Shown here: positions 1 to 10,590 of the stretch, piece after piece
Layout: each line of letters opens with the position of its first letter
Position numbering within the stretch: the first letter of the stretch is position 1
Assembly: GCA_000750105.3 (NCBI GenBank)
Contig: JPHH03000120.1
Location: 1 to 29,013, forward strand
From: Tolypocladium sp. Sup5 PDA-1
Lineage: Eukaryota > Ascomycota > Sordariomycetes > Hypocreales > Ophiocordycipitaceae
Length of the DNA stretch: 29,013 nt
Reading direction: 5' to 3'
The notes under the pieces: model-generated
Seen by the model: the letters and a program-made list of their open reading frames with translations, nothing else
What the model was told of the DNA's origin: nothing
The model's database searches: none
Program-made: the position numbers and the translations under genes

Positions 1-3
1 CTG

Positions 4-43
4 TCAATCAAATCAACTTTGGGGCCAAAGTTGATTTGATTGA
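4..43. repeat. Near-perfect palindrome, 19-bp arms with 2-nt loop
   Basis: Positions 4-22 are the exact reverse complement of 25-43, separated only by GG at 23-24. The arms are AT-rich outside and end in CTTTGG/CCAAAG at the centre, so the DNA could extrude as a cruciform or fold as a hairpin. It lies about 90 bp upstream of the first recognisable Helitron coding sequence, and a CTAG occurs at 61-64. Helitron-like elements carry hairpins close to an end, so this may be an element terminus, but the boundary cannot be proved from one copy. Confidence 0.8.
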
Positions 44-131
44 TTTATGATGAGCGCTGGCTAGAGATGAGACGGCGGCGCGCGATCTCTTGCTGTCTCG
101 GAACATAAGCCTTCGGACATAGGCTGGCATT

Positions 132-2112
132 GTGCTACGGCGCCATGGCGGCCGGTTCGCGATACATACCATCTTCTCGTTTCTTATGTTCAATAATATG
201 GGGGTGCGGTCGAGAAATCGTCGTGTCAGCATGCTGAGCGTGACGCGGAAGAATTTCCGCAAAGTAGAGAGCATTGTACAGTCGCTGACAGCAGACAGAT
301 TGGCGGCGGCCAGGGCGGAGTTGGAGAGCTCGGGCAAGACTACCGACGACGGCGTGAAGGAGCTTCTGAGATCCCTTTCGCTATACGGCTATCGGCAGCC
401 CATGTCAAGGGAGCTCCGTCTAAGCATGCGACGCAGAATCCAGTCCTTGATTTTATGCCACGGCGTGCCTGCAATTTGGTTTACGCTCAATCCGAATGAT
501 ATAACGAACCCAGTGAAGCTTAGATTAGCGGCATACCGCACTCATGATCCTGAAGCGGCCGAAGCTTTCTTAAAAAGCCTCGACATAGCGTTCAAACGTA
601 CGCGGCTAGCTATCTCGGACCCCTTGAGCTCGGCCGAATTCTTCCACCGAGAGATAACGTTGTTCTTCGAACATTACGTGAGAGTGGGAGAGGAATCGGT
701 ATTTAGGCGCATCAGGCACTATTATAGTGCCGGTAAGACCAACGAGCGAGGGGCGCTTCATATCCATAGGTTGCTCTAGCTTCATAGGAACATACATCTA
801 AGCTCGATGCTTGCCGACATCCACGGCGAGGATCAATCGGCATACCGGGAACGCATCCTCGAATATGTTAACAGTGTCTTTTCCGAGGTATGTGTAAGGA
901 ACGGGGGCGGGTTGGCCTAGGTCCCTCGTCGGTCAAGTACGGCAAAGCTAACGAGCAAGATAGGATCTGGACCAGGAAGGTTTCTGTGCAATCCAGGCTA
1001 AGCGATCGGCAACGTCAGACATATCGCAATTACTAGGTAATGACCGGCAGTTTTCAGCCTCGTTCGACGAGGAAGCGAATTTCTATGCCGGCGCAACGCA
1101 GATCCACACCCATAGCCCGACCTATGTCAAGTACTCGCTAGGCAAAAAGAGGCGAAAAGGGGATCTCTGTCGTTTCAAGGCACCGTGGCGGTTAGTCAAC
1201 AGGACGTCGTTCACGGGAGACGGCGTATTAAGGATTCGGAGGTCGCATAGCATAGTAAATCGGTGGAACAAGGCCATTGCTATAGGACTTCGTCACAACC
1301 ATAACATATCTTTCATCGCCACACAGCGTAAGACCATAGCCCTTGTCTTTTATATCACCAACTACGCGACCAAGGTGGAGGACCCTGTATAGAAGCGTAT
1401 GGCTACGGCGGCTAAACTACTACCGCCTAAAATTAGTGAGGGAATGGCTAACGGCGCGGATATTCGTGGGGATGGAGGTGTCGGTGACGACGGCGCCCAG
1501 AATAGGACCCGACAGTTTTTAATAAAGGTAGCGAACCGCGTATTCACGGAGCGGCCGCTATCGCTAGTCGAGGTCGTGGCGGACCTTCTGGGATATCCGA
1601 CTAAACTAACGAATAGCAGTGCCTAGGCGTATCTCAACGTATCATTGCTCTACTAGCACGTATTCCGACAATAGCGGCACCTTCGATAAGAAAGTGGTGC
1701 AGTAACCGCAGACGGCTCCGTGGATAAGGCAATTATTATTAAAGAAGTAGGCCAAAGGATTTGCCGTATTAAGGCATATCGCCACCAGGGAGATATCCTG
1801 CGAGAGCTATATCTCTATGACTATGTTTCGCTAGTCAAGCTAAAGCGCAACGACAGAGACGGGAGGCCCGCCACCTAGGGAGAAGTCCCATTCGAGAAGG
1901 GGTAGGCACCAGGAAGAAGTTAGGTACAGGTGCTCAGACGGCCGGGCAAGCAAGCCACGGTTTGTCTCGACGGGTATTTAAGCAAGGATTTCGACGACAA
2001 CGATAAACGGTCGTGCTATCGAAGGTGCGTTTGCCCTCGACTAAATAGAAAGGTCGCGTCGAAAATGCTAAATTTCCATATCCAAGAGCGGCTATGCAGC
2101 ATCTTGCATTAT
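132..2112 (+). pseudogene. Helitron Rep/helicase, N-terminal half (HUH nuclease), broken by stops
   Basis: The frame opens without an ATG (GTG at 132). The HUH motif reads HIH at 759-767 inside NERGALHIH, the metal-binding centre of the nuclease that nicks and rejoins Helitron DNA. After the intron at 888-963 the frame continues with ATQIHTHSP and KYSLGKK, then YITNYATK at 1351-1374, whose two tyrosines match the catalytic Y2 arrangement of Helitron Rep. Both catalytic motifs therefore survive. In-frame stops are at 777, 1390, 1624, 1654, 1672, 1687 (TAA), 1876, 1903 and 1921. Several sit where the family normally has Trp, for example in DPV-stop-KR and LLY-stop-HVFR. A one-base loss near 2110 shifts the frame before the FMPWESFLGEE segment. 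Assignment to the family is firm; the copy is dead. Confidence 0.88.
888..963 (+). other. Putative spliceosomal intron within the Helitron Rep frame
   Basis: The 76-bp segment starts GTATGT directly after the GAG codon of VFSE, contains a GCTAAC branch-like site about 20 bp before its end, and finishes GATAG before GAT CTG GAC. Removing it joins VFSE to DLDQEGFC and moves the reading frame from that of the 132 segment to that of the 964-2112 segment. This explains the frame change without a mutation. The segment also holds an in-frame TAG. Confidence 0.7.
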
Positions 2113-4523
2113 TCATGCCCTGGGAGTCCTTCTTAGGCGAAGAAAATAGCGACATCAACTCCATATAGGCGCGGAAACGATCATTTTTAGTCCCGAGAAT
2201 ATCGTGTTACGTCGACAATATGCAATTGCTACGACGGTCGGCCGAAGACGCAAAGCGGGACGCCAAGCAGTGGGCAGCCTTATCCGGTAACAATAACTTC
2301 ACGGCAGTACATCCCGACGAGGATAGCGCCGGGGAGGCGGGTAAAGAGCCTGGATCGGTGTACCAGGCTGACGGCACCGGGAATACAATGCGTCTAATCG
2401 ACGTCGTTAGAAGTGCGATCGGGACAAATCAGATCACGGCCGGCTCGCCAGAGCTAACAGCAATGATGCAGGAACTGAGCCGCTTTCAGCAATCGGCGCT
2501 GTCCTCGTCGTCGGAGCTACAAACAACATTGCTATTCGAGCGGGGGCCAAGACGAATCAACATCCAGGGGAGGGCATCCTCCGGAGCTTCCGTACCGGCA
2601 CAGAGTCAGGTTAGAGCTATTAAGTCGCAGCAAATCTGTGCGTCCAGGGAGAGAGAAAAGATGATACAGGGCATACAAAGCGTGGCCACAGCCCCAATGA
2701 ATGATCGCTGCGCGGCGGTGCGGAGCGTGCTGACAGGTTTCGGGGAGGACGATATCCAGATGACGGCAGAGGACTTCGAGGAAACGGAAGTGGGGACAGG
2801 CGCAAGAATGCAGATCCAATTTAGTGCCTCAACGTCCTTCTTCCAGGCGGGCAAGGCCTTAGTAGCGCGATTCACGCTGAACAAGAGGCAGGCAATCGCC
2901 TTCCTACATATTTGCCGCCAGCTCGATCTAATGCGACAAAGCGAGAAAGGCAACGTAAGTCAGCTATGCTAGTTCGTCGGTGGAGAAGGCGGAACCGGCA
3001 AGTCTCGAGTTATTGAGGCGCTCGTCGAGCTCTTTGCGTTAAAGGACTAATCGAACCGTTTGTTGATAACGGCAACATCAGGAACCGCAGCGGCGCGAAT
3101 TAACGGCATCACAATCCACTCTGCCTGTGGGTTCTCGAAAGACATCGCGGCAGTCGCGAACACGGCCAGGGACCTCGATGGCGTGCGACTAGCGAGGCAG
3201 GCAGAGCGGTTCGTCAACGGCCAGTCTCGGATGGATTGGCAGGAGAAGGACGTGTTAGTTATCGACGAGGTGAGCATGCTCGGGGCGCGAACACTACATG
3301 CGGTGAATGAGCATCTTTGCAGGCTACGCGGTTCGCAGCGAGATTTCGGAGGAATCCCTATCGTCCTCTTCTGCGGAGACTTTCACCAGTTTCGCCCCGT
3401 CCAGGAGCGGTCTACTCTTCTCCCCAGCGCGGCTATCTCGTGGGACGTAGACAATTCGTTCAAGGCCGAGCAGCGGCACCAGCACGATAAGGCACACGCG
3501 CTGTGGAACAAATTCACGACAGTTGTCATGCTGGACGAGCAAGTGCGCGCCGCAGGAGACCCGGAATTACAGAGGCTGCTGAAGCGGATCCGACTCGGCG
3601 TGCAGGATCACACGGACTTGGATCTCCTCAACTCAAGGTGCTACGAGGAGGGCAGGCGGATCCCGTGGGAAACGAGCATCACCGTAGTAACGCCGTTGAA
3701 TCGGAATCGGTAGAACCTCAACATAGAGGCAAGCCTGGCGTTCCGCATCCAGCAGCGATCGATCTTGAGCATCTTCATCTCGGAGCACAAGTAGAAGGAG
3801 GGCCTGCCGACCGAGGAAGAGGCCATCATGATTCTGAACCAGGGCGATAACAGTGCGATACCGGTACCGGCCATTTTCATATTCGTTCCAGGGATGCCCG
3901 TCGTCGTGAACCACAACACCCATCAAGGGCTAAAGCTGGTGAACGGCGCCAGTTACACGGCGCTAGAGGTTATCCTCGATAAGGCGTATCCGGGCCACCG
4001 GATCTCGGCCGGCATGACGGTCCACTTCGGGCCGCCGGCGGGGATTATGCTCGAGTCGGAGACGACAAAGGATGTTCACTTCGTCGGAATGCCGCCAGGC
4101 ACGATCCTGTTGACGCCCATGAGCGTCAAGATACAATGCCAGCGGAAGCGGCCGTGGCAGCAGAACGATGTGAGCCGGAAAGGCTTGCCTTGTGCGGCAG
4201 CCTTTGCATGTACAGATTATAAAGTGCAGGGCAGGACGCTGGAGCGCGTGGCTTTGGAGCTGCGAGGGACACGGACATCAAACGTTGATGGCCGCGTCGT
4301 CTCCTCGCAATGCGACCCGTATAGCCTGTACGTGCAGCTATCGAGGTGTCCGACGCTGGATGGCATTGTGCTTGTCTCCAAAGTGCGCGAGAGAGATTTG
4401 GTGGGCAACAAAGTTCCGGAAGAAATGACTGCTGCACAGACAAGGCTGTGGCAGCTGAGCGAGAGCACAGTTCGAGAGGCGTCGGACTGGCTGGACGTCA
4501 ACTATCCTCACCCCATGGGCTAG
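2113..4523 (+). pseudogene. Helitron Pif1-like helicase half, broken by stops
   Basis: This is the C-terminal part of the same Rep/helicase polypeptide and would unwind DNA during rolling-circle transposition. All of it is in one frame. A linker (MQLLRRSAEDAKRDAK at 2220) precedes Walker A, GGEGGTGKS at 2979-3005, which lies between two stops. Walker B is VLVIDEVSML with Asp-Glu at 3264-3269, followed by GDFHQFRPV. The C-terminal motif FACTDYKVQGRTLE and the YSLYVQLSR box are typical of Pif1/RecD-type helicases and are undamaged. Stops occur at 2166 (TAG), 2970 (TAG, probably from a Gln CAG), 3048 (TAA), 3711 and 3792 (TAG, both where Trp is expected). The frame ends at a TAG at 4521-4523. 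Confidence 0.9.
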
Positions 4524-5760
4524 GCGGGAAGCGATGCATGAGGGAGGAATCTCTGACGAAAGAACCAAGAACCAAGGGAGTCGGAACAAAGCGTGTGGGG
4601 TCGGCCAATCAGAAGAAGCGATCATTGTCCGGGCAGAATTTGGTGCCGCGAAAGCAGAGCGGAGCAGCCAAAACATTTTAGCCAATGAGAGGCCGGGAAT
4701 TTGGGGGGTGAAGTTTGCAAGGAGCGGCGCGTCCAGAAAGGCCTTTCGTTCCTCAAGGCACTTTCGTTCCTCAAGGCATCTACCTGGGCACAAGAAGTTG
4801 CCCCCGTGGATATGCGGCGCCTGTATTTACCACAGCTGCGACTTCAAGCGAAAGGTTCGATCCTAAAGGCAGCCACAACTCGCTTCCGCGCCGAACCGAT
4901 GATCCTCTCTGCCGAGCCGGGACAGCTTCAACAACCCAGGGTGACGCAGGAACACACCTCCGCCGACGACGACGAAAGAAAATGGAACCAAGATCACTCT
5001 GCAGTGTGACGATTCCTTGCGAGCTCAGGAATAAATATGTCGAATTAGGCTGGGCACAGACCTCGGGTGAAAGAAAGAGCCGGCGGGCAGTTTTCGGATT
5101 CTTTGATGGAGCAGGCCGCTTCTGTCGTCGACTGGGTCGCGGAGGACCTGATCATTCGGTGGACTCACCTTCATCTGTGTCAATTGCCCACGACGAGGTC
5201 GAGTACCGCTCGCTCTTTCGAGGAATGTCAGCTAGACGAGTTCGGGAAGAGGCGCTACAACGTTTACTCAGAGCATTCGGACCCATTTTGGGACCGGGCG
5301 AAATATGATGAAAAGTCCTCACGTCGAGGTGCGTGCACAGATGACGCATTCCAAGGGACGGGGCTGCATGGCTACCTAAAAATTCGGGAGGACCCCAAGA
5401 CGCTGAGGAATCACGGGACGAGGAGCCTCTTGAAACAGAGCTACCTCTCTACGAGTACAACTGCCTCTATCTGGGCTTGATTACTTCTGCGCAGTCAACG
5501 GTGCGGTCGCGCAACGTCGCAAGCACTTCATAGTTTCCCAGTCCTTCTATGGCCGTGTCAAGTCTGTGCCAATGACCGGTAAAGCCATTATTCCCAAAGG
5601 AAAGGACAGAATACAGCAACTACAATCATGGGACTGTTTACTGGTACGCAATATCCAATGGGGCCTCTTCTCTACCCGCGTGTAACGCCCTTTTAGGCAC
5701 CCTGTACGCCACGCCTACGGGTGAACGAAGGCAGATGTGCCATCTCAGAAGATTCAAAGT
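4524..5760. other. No recognised gene; Helitron 3' flank
   Basis: Two overlapping plus-strand open frames (4715-5308 and 5067-5480) are present, but neither matches a family I know and their composition is not convincingly coding. A plus-strand frame around 5580-5790 includes YNHGTVYWYAISNG, also unrecognised. The Helitron 3' end should lie near the start of this stretch, but no hairpin followed by CTRR was identified. Confidence 0.4.
4743..4778. repeat. 18-bp perfect tandem duplication
   Basis: The unit CTTTCGTTCCTCAAGGCA occurs twice without a spacer, at 4743-4760 and 4761-4778, about 220 bp after the Helitron stop codon. Because it is 18 bp it keeps frame in the open frame that crosses it, adding six residues. 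It could be replication slippage or a footprint of insertion and excision. Confidence 0.9.
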
Positions 5761-7231
5761 CTATTCCAATCCCAATCCTCCAACTCGTATGTCAAGTTGA
5801 CCCGCAGCCGTTGTCGCAGGACCACGGTACGTGCCGGATACCTCTGCTGAGCCTACGCCAAGGATGTTTGGCGGCAGCTTGGACTCTGCATCCTCGGCGT
5901 ACCAATCAATCAACGTACACTCTTTCTTCTCTTGCACCTTCCTCTCCACAAAAGCCTGCATCGCAGCGACTTGTTTTGACGGCAGCAGCTTCAGCCTCTC
6001 CATGAATCCGCCCACATTCTTTCCGAAGAAGCGCTCGTCGAGGCTCCTCCAGAAGATGCCATCGAACGCCCAGGACTTGCGTGCCGCGTACGCGAGCCAG
6101 AAGTCACCAGTCTCCCAGCTGCGGCGCATGTGCGTTGACAGCACTTGCGACTCGTTGAGACGGCCTTGCTCCATCAACTCGCGCTCCTTGGCTTCAATGG
6201 CACGGAGGAAGGTCTTGAGTCGCGGTTCGTACTTGGCAGCCCAGTCATCGAGCCCTTCCGGCCACTCTTCGGGCATGACGAGGAGGAGCCACCACGGCGG
6301 GGAGTACGCGAATTCGGCAGGGGCGGCGTAGGTGAACTCCCAGTCGATCACGCCGATATTACGATGGTCGGCGTCAACGAGGATGTTGGCTGGGCGGAGG
6401 TCGTCGCACCACAGTTTAAAGGGGCCGAGATCCGTGTCCGGGGAAGCTATGCGACGCTCGGCGGCCAGCTTGCGGAACAGTTGCCTCCAGGAGGGGTTAG
6501 TGATCGCCTGATGGGGAATGGACACTCCCTCACGACGGGGCTTTTCTGTCTCACCTAGCGATGTACTTCTTGCGGCAGTCGTCAGCTGATTTGATAGCTT
6601 GGTTACGCTGGAAGGAGAGTTGCTGTAGGTGCATATCGGCCAGGGCAGAGTAGTATTCGGAAGAGTTGGAGAAGGTCTTGGAGACGGTGGGCAGCTCGAA
6701 ATGAGGGACACCTCCCACTTCTCCGAGCTGGGCAATGTTGAACGACAACGGGCGGCAGGTGACCTCCGGGTCGATATCGTCCTCGTCATTGCGATTCCGC
6801 ATCCCAAGACATCCAATTTGGGAGAAGTCGCACTTGGCCAGCTGGAGCATGATGTCGGCTATCTGGCTGTACATGTACTCGAGTTTCTCTTCGTCTATGT
6901 CTGGGTCCAGAGCCGGCTTTTCTCCGAAGGGTCGCTCAGGTGTTTTTAGCACATCAATAACATCGCCAAAGTTTTCCATGTACTCCATGATTATGAAGGG
7001 ACCCAGCCCGCCTGGGCTCTCGTCCGCCATGCCGTAGTGGAGGATGAAAGGCACAGGTATGATCGTGTTATCGGCGATATACCGCATTGCAGCCACCTCG
7101 GCACATAGCTTCTCCTCGGCCATCTGGAAGAAGCCCGGGAGGGGGAAGCGAATGATGGCGGAGCGACCATCGGAATACTGGATGCGGTAGTGGAAGTTGA
7201 AACCTCCCTTCCTCGGAGGAAAGAACTTCAT
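5761..7231 (-). CDS. APH-family phosphotransferase (protein-kinase-like fold)
   Basis: Two exons on the minus strand, 7231-6555 and 6484-5761, are joined by a 70-bp intron (6485-6554) with donor GTGAGA, branch CACTAAC and acceptor GGAG. Splicing gives KKYIAR-QLFRKLAAERR in frame. The N-lobe shows GGFNFHYRIQYSDG followed by AIIRFPLPG and EEKLCAEVAAMRYI, and the hinge reads FIIMEYME. The catalytic loop is LWCDDLRPANILVD, carrying the Asp and Asn of the Brenner-type motif, and the metal-binding motif is IDWEFTYAAP. This is a widespread fungal family related to aminoglycoside and choline kinases; its natural substrates are mostly unknown. The chosen start is the ATG just before FFPPRKGGF, but the frame stays open to 7639 with a further 136 codons, so a longer N terminus or another intron is possible. 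All catalytic residues are present, so it may be functional. Confidence 0.82.
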
Positions 7232-7244
7232 AGGGCTCCCGCCC

Positions 7245-7376
7245 ATGAAGGAGGCCGCGAAGAAGTCCAAAGAGAAGCGTGGCAAGGGCGACGACGAGAG
7301 CATGCGCATCGCCAACGACACCGAGGAGATGACCATGAATGATGCAGGCAAGAAGTCAAAGGAGAAGCGCGGGAAG
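7245..7376. repeat. Imperfect 42-bp repeat, copies 90 bp apart
   Basis: Copies at 7245-7286 and 7335-7376 match at about 33 of 42 positions. Read on the minus strand in the frame of the phosphotransferase they encode PRFSLDFFAASFM and PRFSFDFLPASFM. Read on the plus strand they encode AAKKSKEKRGK and AGKKSKEKRGK. The 90-bp period keeps both frames open. This looks like an in-frame duplication in the N-terminal extension of the phosphotransferase; which strand is coding is not certain. Confidence 0.7.
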
Positions 7377-7639
7377 TAATGACCCCCCGAGGGCCAGTTT
7401 GCCTTGCACAACTGTTGGCAGAAGGACTGAATTCGATCTGCGTTGGAGGTTTTCTTGACAATCACAGCCTCTACTGTACCCGTTACAAGGCAATAAATTT
7501 CTGGCTGCGCACCCGTTGCGAGATCTGCTTTGCTGCCTAAATACCGCGTGTCTATGTGCAGCAACTTGACATTCAGCAGTTGAGCCCACGTCCCTCGACG
7601 TGGCGGCAGCTGTAGATGCTGAGGGGGCGGGTCCCCCAT

Positions 7640-8795
7640 CGCTTGGCGAGTCGGCCTCCGGCGTCAAGCCGCACGTTCTCGGGGCGCTGTGACGGCCCTT
7701 GATGGCCGGGACGGAAGCCCCGCCGGGGAAGGGCAAGATGGCATCCGCCGGTGGGCCAGACCAGGTTGCGGGGGAGTTGCAGGAGCTGAACAGGGATCGC
7801 AGGGGCTCACGGTCTGAACCTCGCTGGAAGATACCCCGCAATTGGCGCCTAATCCATCAGCAGCCCGCCACCCGTCTCAGTGCCTCTTAAAATCGTGGTT
7901 GGGACCTGAATCCTGTCATGATCACTTCCTGTGTCTGCTGTGCTGTATGCCCCCAACCCAAGACATCGCTCGGTGCTGTGTGACGAGCAAGGCAGGGATC
8001 ATTAGGCTGGGGAGGGTCTGGTAGGCGGGAACAACCGGCCGTACCCACCACGCCATGGCGGCTTCAGCCTGCGGAGAGACCACACGCATGCATCTATCTA
8101 GCCAGCATTTTTGAATACATTCCCGAAGGATGTCCTTCCGGGAATAAAGTGACAGGTTCGCGTTTTCTCAAGCTTCACTGTTTGGGAATACCCATTTCCG
8201 CAATCGGTTATCAATGGGGCCAATAGTTCAGACAGGCCAGCGCTTTTGCCTGGACCATTATAGTGAATGGCATCTCCAGAATAGCACCCAAGAGAATGAC
8301 TCGAGGTCATGCATGAATGAGTGGTGGTCTCCGACTAGTGTTCCGATAGCCATGGGGGCTCTTGTGCCAGTCTTGCCCCTCGCACCAGAACCCCCTTCTC
8401 GTCAGCGCCGATTTCAATTCAAGTAAGCCAAGGTCGGGGCTTCAACGTGATTGCTTGAATTGATACACTTGGTCTGCTGTTGAGCTGACATGACGGGCCA
8501 AGCGTGCAGCAAGGGGCGGCGTCTCTGAGTGTAGCGGAAGACCAATCCGCTGCTCTGGTCACAAGCTAATTCTCCGACGTAATTCCGACGTGTGCGCTGA
8601 GCGCGCTGTGTTTGACAACAAAATTGCGGCGCCTGACATCCACAGACCTACCTCCGACATAAAAGTCTCTTCATCTCTTTCTTGGCCCACCGTATGCGAT
8701 CTATCACCAGCATCATCGGCCGACGACAGCCACCTGACTTACTTGTACCCAAAGCCCCTTCCAATCAGGTCGCTCGCCAGCTGGCGCCGGAGCGT
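7640..8795. other. No recognised gene; phosphotransferase upstream region
   Basis: The part next to the gene (7580-7760) is GC-rich and should hold the phosphotransferase promoter. An imperfect hairpin, TTCCCGAAGGA/TCCTTCCGGGAA, lies at about 8120-8143. At 8692 an ATG in a CT-rich context opens a 43-codon plus-strand frame (MRSITSIIGRRQPPD) that ends in TGA at about 8821-8823; it is unrecognised and unsupported by other evidence. Confidence 0.4.
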
Positions 8796-10403
8796 CTAGC
8801 TCGACCAAACAAGCCTTTGTTTTGACCAGTAAGACGTGCTGAAGCTTATTTTGTCGCCTGGGTGAACGGACTGTTTGCCTACGCCACAATCACGATGGAC
8901 GATATCGAAGAGCTGCGACAGAGGATCACCAGCAGGCATAGAGCGATGGCAGTCAGCCGATTCGGGAGGACCTTGGGGCATTCCAGGAGGTCTCTGCTGA
9001 GCCATCTAGCCAGGTATGTCTGGCGGGTTCGCGAAGGTGGGAGACAGAACCTGCGGGGCCTGGGAGGCAAAGCCCGGCAGAGGAGGCGATCCCATATACT
9101 CCTGCTGCGATGGCTGCTGGGGTTCGGTAATATTCTCTTATAACTAAGAGGCAAATGTGGCGCGGGATGAGATGGCTCTGGATAACCTCGAGGGTAGCCG
9201 CGAAGGGGTGCAGGAGGATAGTAGGCGTTCATGCCACCGTGCATACCAGTGCGCATCCCCCCTTCGTGCATAGGTTCCTCGGGGATCGACTAGTTGCGGC
9301 CACGGGGAGGACGCAGGGAGGTAGTGGCTCCGCGCTCGCATTGTGCGAGAATGGGATCCTCGAGTGTGTGGCCCCAGAAGCGGGAGGCGATGGAGGAAGA
9401 TACGGGTCCTGAACTGGAGCGCCAGCTGGGGTAAGGGGACCCGGATCTGGTCGTGTTTGCTGAGGTGCAGCTGGCTGCCATAGGCTTGATCTGGAGGCGG
9501 CGGGGCCTCTCCCGAGTATGATGCCATTCCTCGGGCGTTCTAGGCCTGGTCGACTGGGCGGGCTGGTGCAAAGTGAGCATCGCGGTGGTCCGGAGGGCCA
9601 ACTATAGCCGGGTGTGGCGCAGTGGGTGCTGTGGTTGTGCATGAGATGGCCGGCGTGATGAGCAGGAGGGTGAGGCTGGAACTCGGCAGGTCTCGCATGA
9701 GGATGAGGCTGCATGCCTGGCTCGTGCTGCTGGACAGGATACATGTGGGGGGTCTGCCTCCTGCACATGGAAGGGACAGGCTGCTGGGGCTGGGAGTCCA
9801 TGTACGGCGCAGTGGGCTCCTGGTTCACAGGACCCCTTTAGCTATAAGTCATGACCGGGGGACCGACCGTCTTCATGAGCGATAGCACTTCAGATGTCTC
9901 TTCCCCGCACAGGAGCAGCTGGAGGTGCTGCGTGGTCGGTGTCGGGGCCAGCACGCCGCAGGCGACGCTCAACAATGCAAATCTGAGCAAGAACATTGAT
10001 ACCCAGAGAGTCCTCATCCGGGACAGGAGTAGGAGCCGGTGTGGACGAAGTGAAGACGCCACGGATAGCGTCATAACGCGGTCTTGGACGTAGTCGTCGC
10101 GGCGCAGGACGCTTCCTTGGCTTCTTCCAATGCCGTTGTGTACGTCAGAATGGCTAATCTAGAGATGCCGTCTTCTTGCTGCGCGGGAGTCACCTCATCG
10201 GCAGGTTGCGCAGTCTCTTCTGCGTCGGATGTGATGGTGTCAGACTGTGGACGCGCCTTGAGCTCCGGCTGAGCCGTTCCAAGTGGCTTGGTGCGAAGAG
10301 CCTCATCCGATTCAAGGTCAGTGATTGCGATGTCCTCACACGACTCCGCTCCCCAGCGTCGCCAACCAAAGTAAGACAGCGGTGTCCCTAGCGCCCGAGA
10401 CAA
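8796..10403 (-). pseudogene. Frame-broken Pro/His/Gln-rich coding remnant, family unknown
   Basis: On the minus strand, successive frames carry the same low-complexity style: QPQQPVPSM and HHAGHLMHNH (about 9830-9610), then AAPQQTRPDPGPLTPAGAP (about 9470-9410), then MNAYYPPAPLRGYPRGYPEP (about 9230-9165), then TEPQQPSQQEYMGSPPLPGF and QQRPPGMPQGPP (about 9120-8970). The changes of frame without obvious introns, and a TAG between PPDIPG and MAQQ where a Trp codon would fit, suggest one degraded gene. Upstream at 10403-10071 an open frame with an acidic stretch (TITSDAEETAQPADE) may be the same remnant. The style fits the disordered part of a transcriptional regulator, but no DNA-binding domain is visible, so no name is given. 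Confidence 0.35.
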
Positions 10404-10590
10404 ACGCCTGAGGCGCAGCCTATAGGAATAAAGTGGAGAAAAGCTGGGGCGTGGCGACTGTAAGCCAAACTCCGCTAACAGCTCCTAGCTGCTCCCTGAG
10501 GCGGCCAAAGGCCCGTAAATACCTATTCTCTCTCTTCCCGTATCACATCTCAAGTTCCCCCTTCTGCAGCCCGTCCCACCCGCGTTTACC

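Larger units (their letters stand above)
132..4523 (+). mobile_element. Decayed Helitron (rolling-circle transposon), 5' truncated
   Basis: The stretch encodes, in order, a Helitron-like N domain with a HUH nuclease, a Rep tyrosine region and a Pif1-type superfamily 1 helicase, which defines an autonomous Helitron. The plus-strand frame is continuous from 132 to 4523 if one removes an intron at 888-963 and allows a one-base frameshift near 2110. Fourteen in-frame stops interrupt it: 12 TAG, 2 TAA, no TGA. The sequence N-terminal to the first recognised residues is missing or unreadable, and neither terminus could be fixed. The copy cannot transpose by itself. Loss of Trp codons as TAG fits RIP, which changes CpA to TpA and, on the other strand, TpG to TpA. 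Confidence 0.9.

Noticed and set aside
5831..6558. Plus-strand ORFs across the phosphotransferase
   Set aside because: They are shadows of the minus-strand kinase, which has conserved catalytic motifs and a valid intron.
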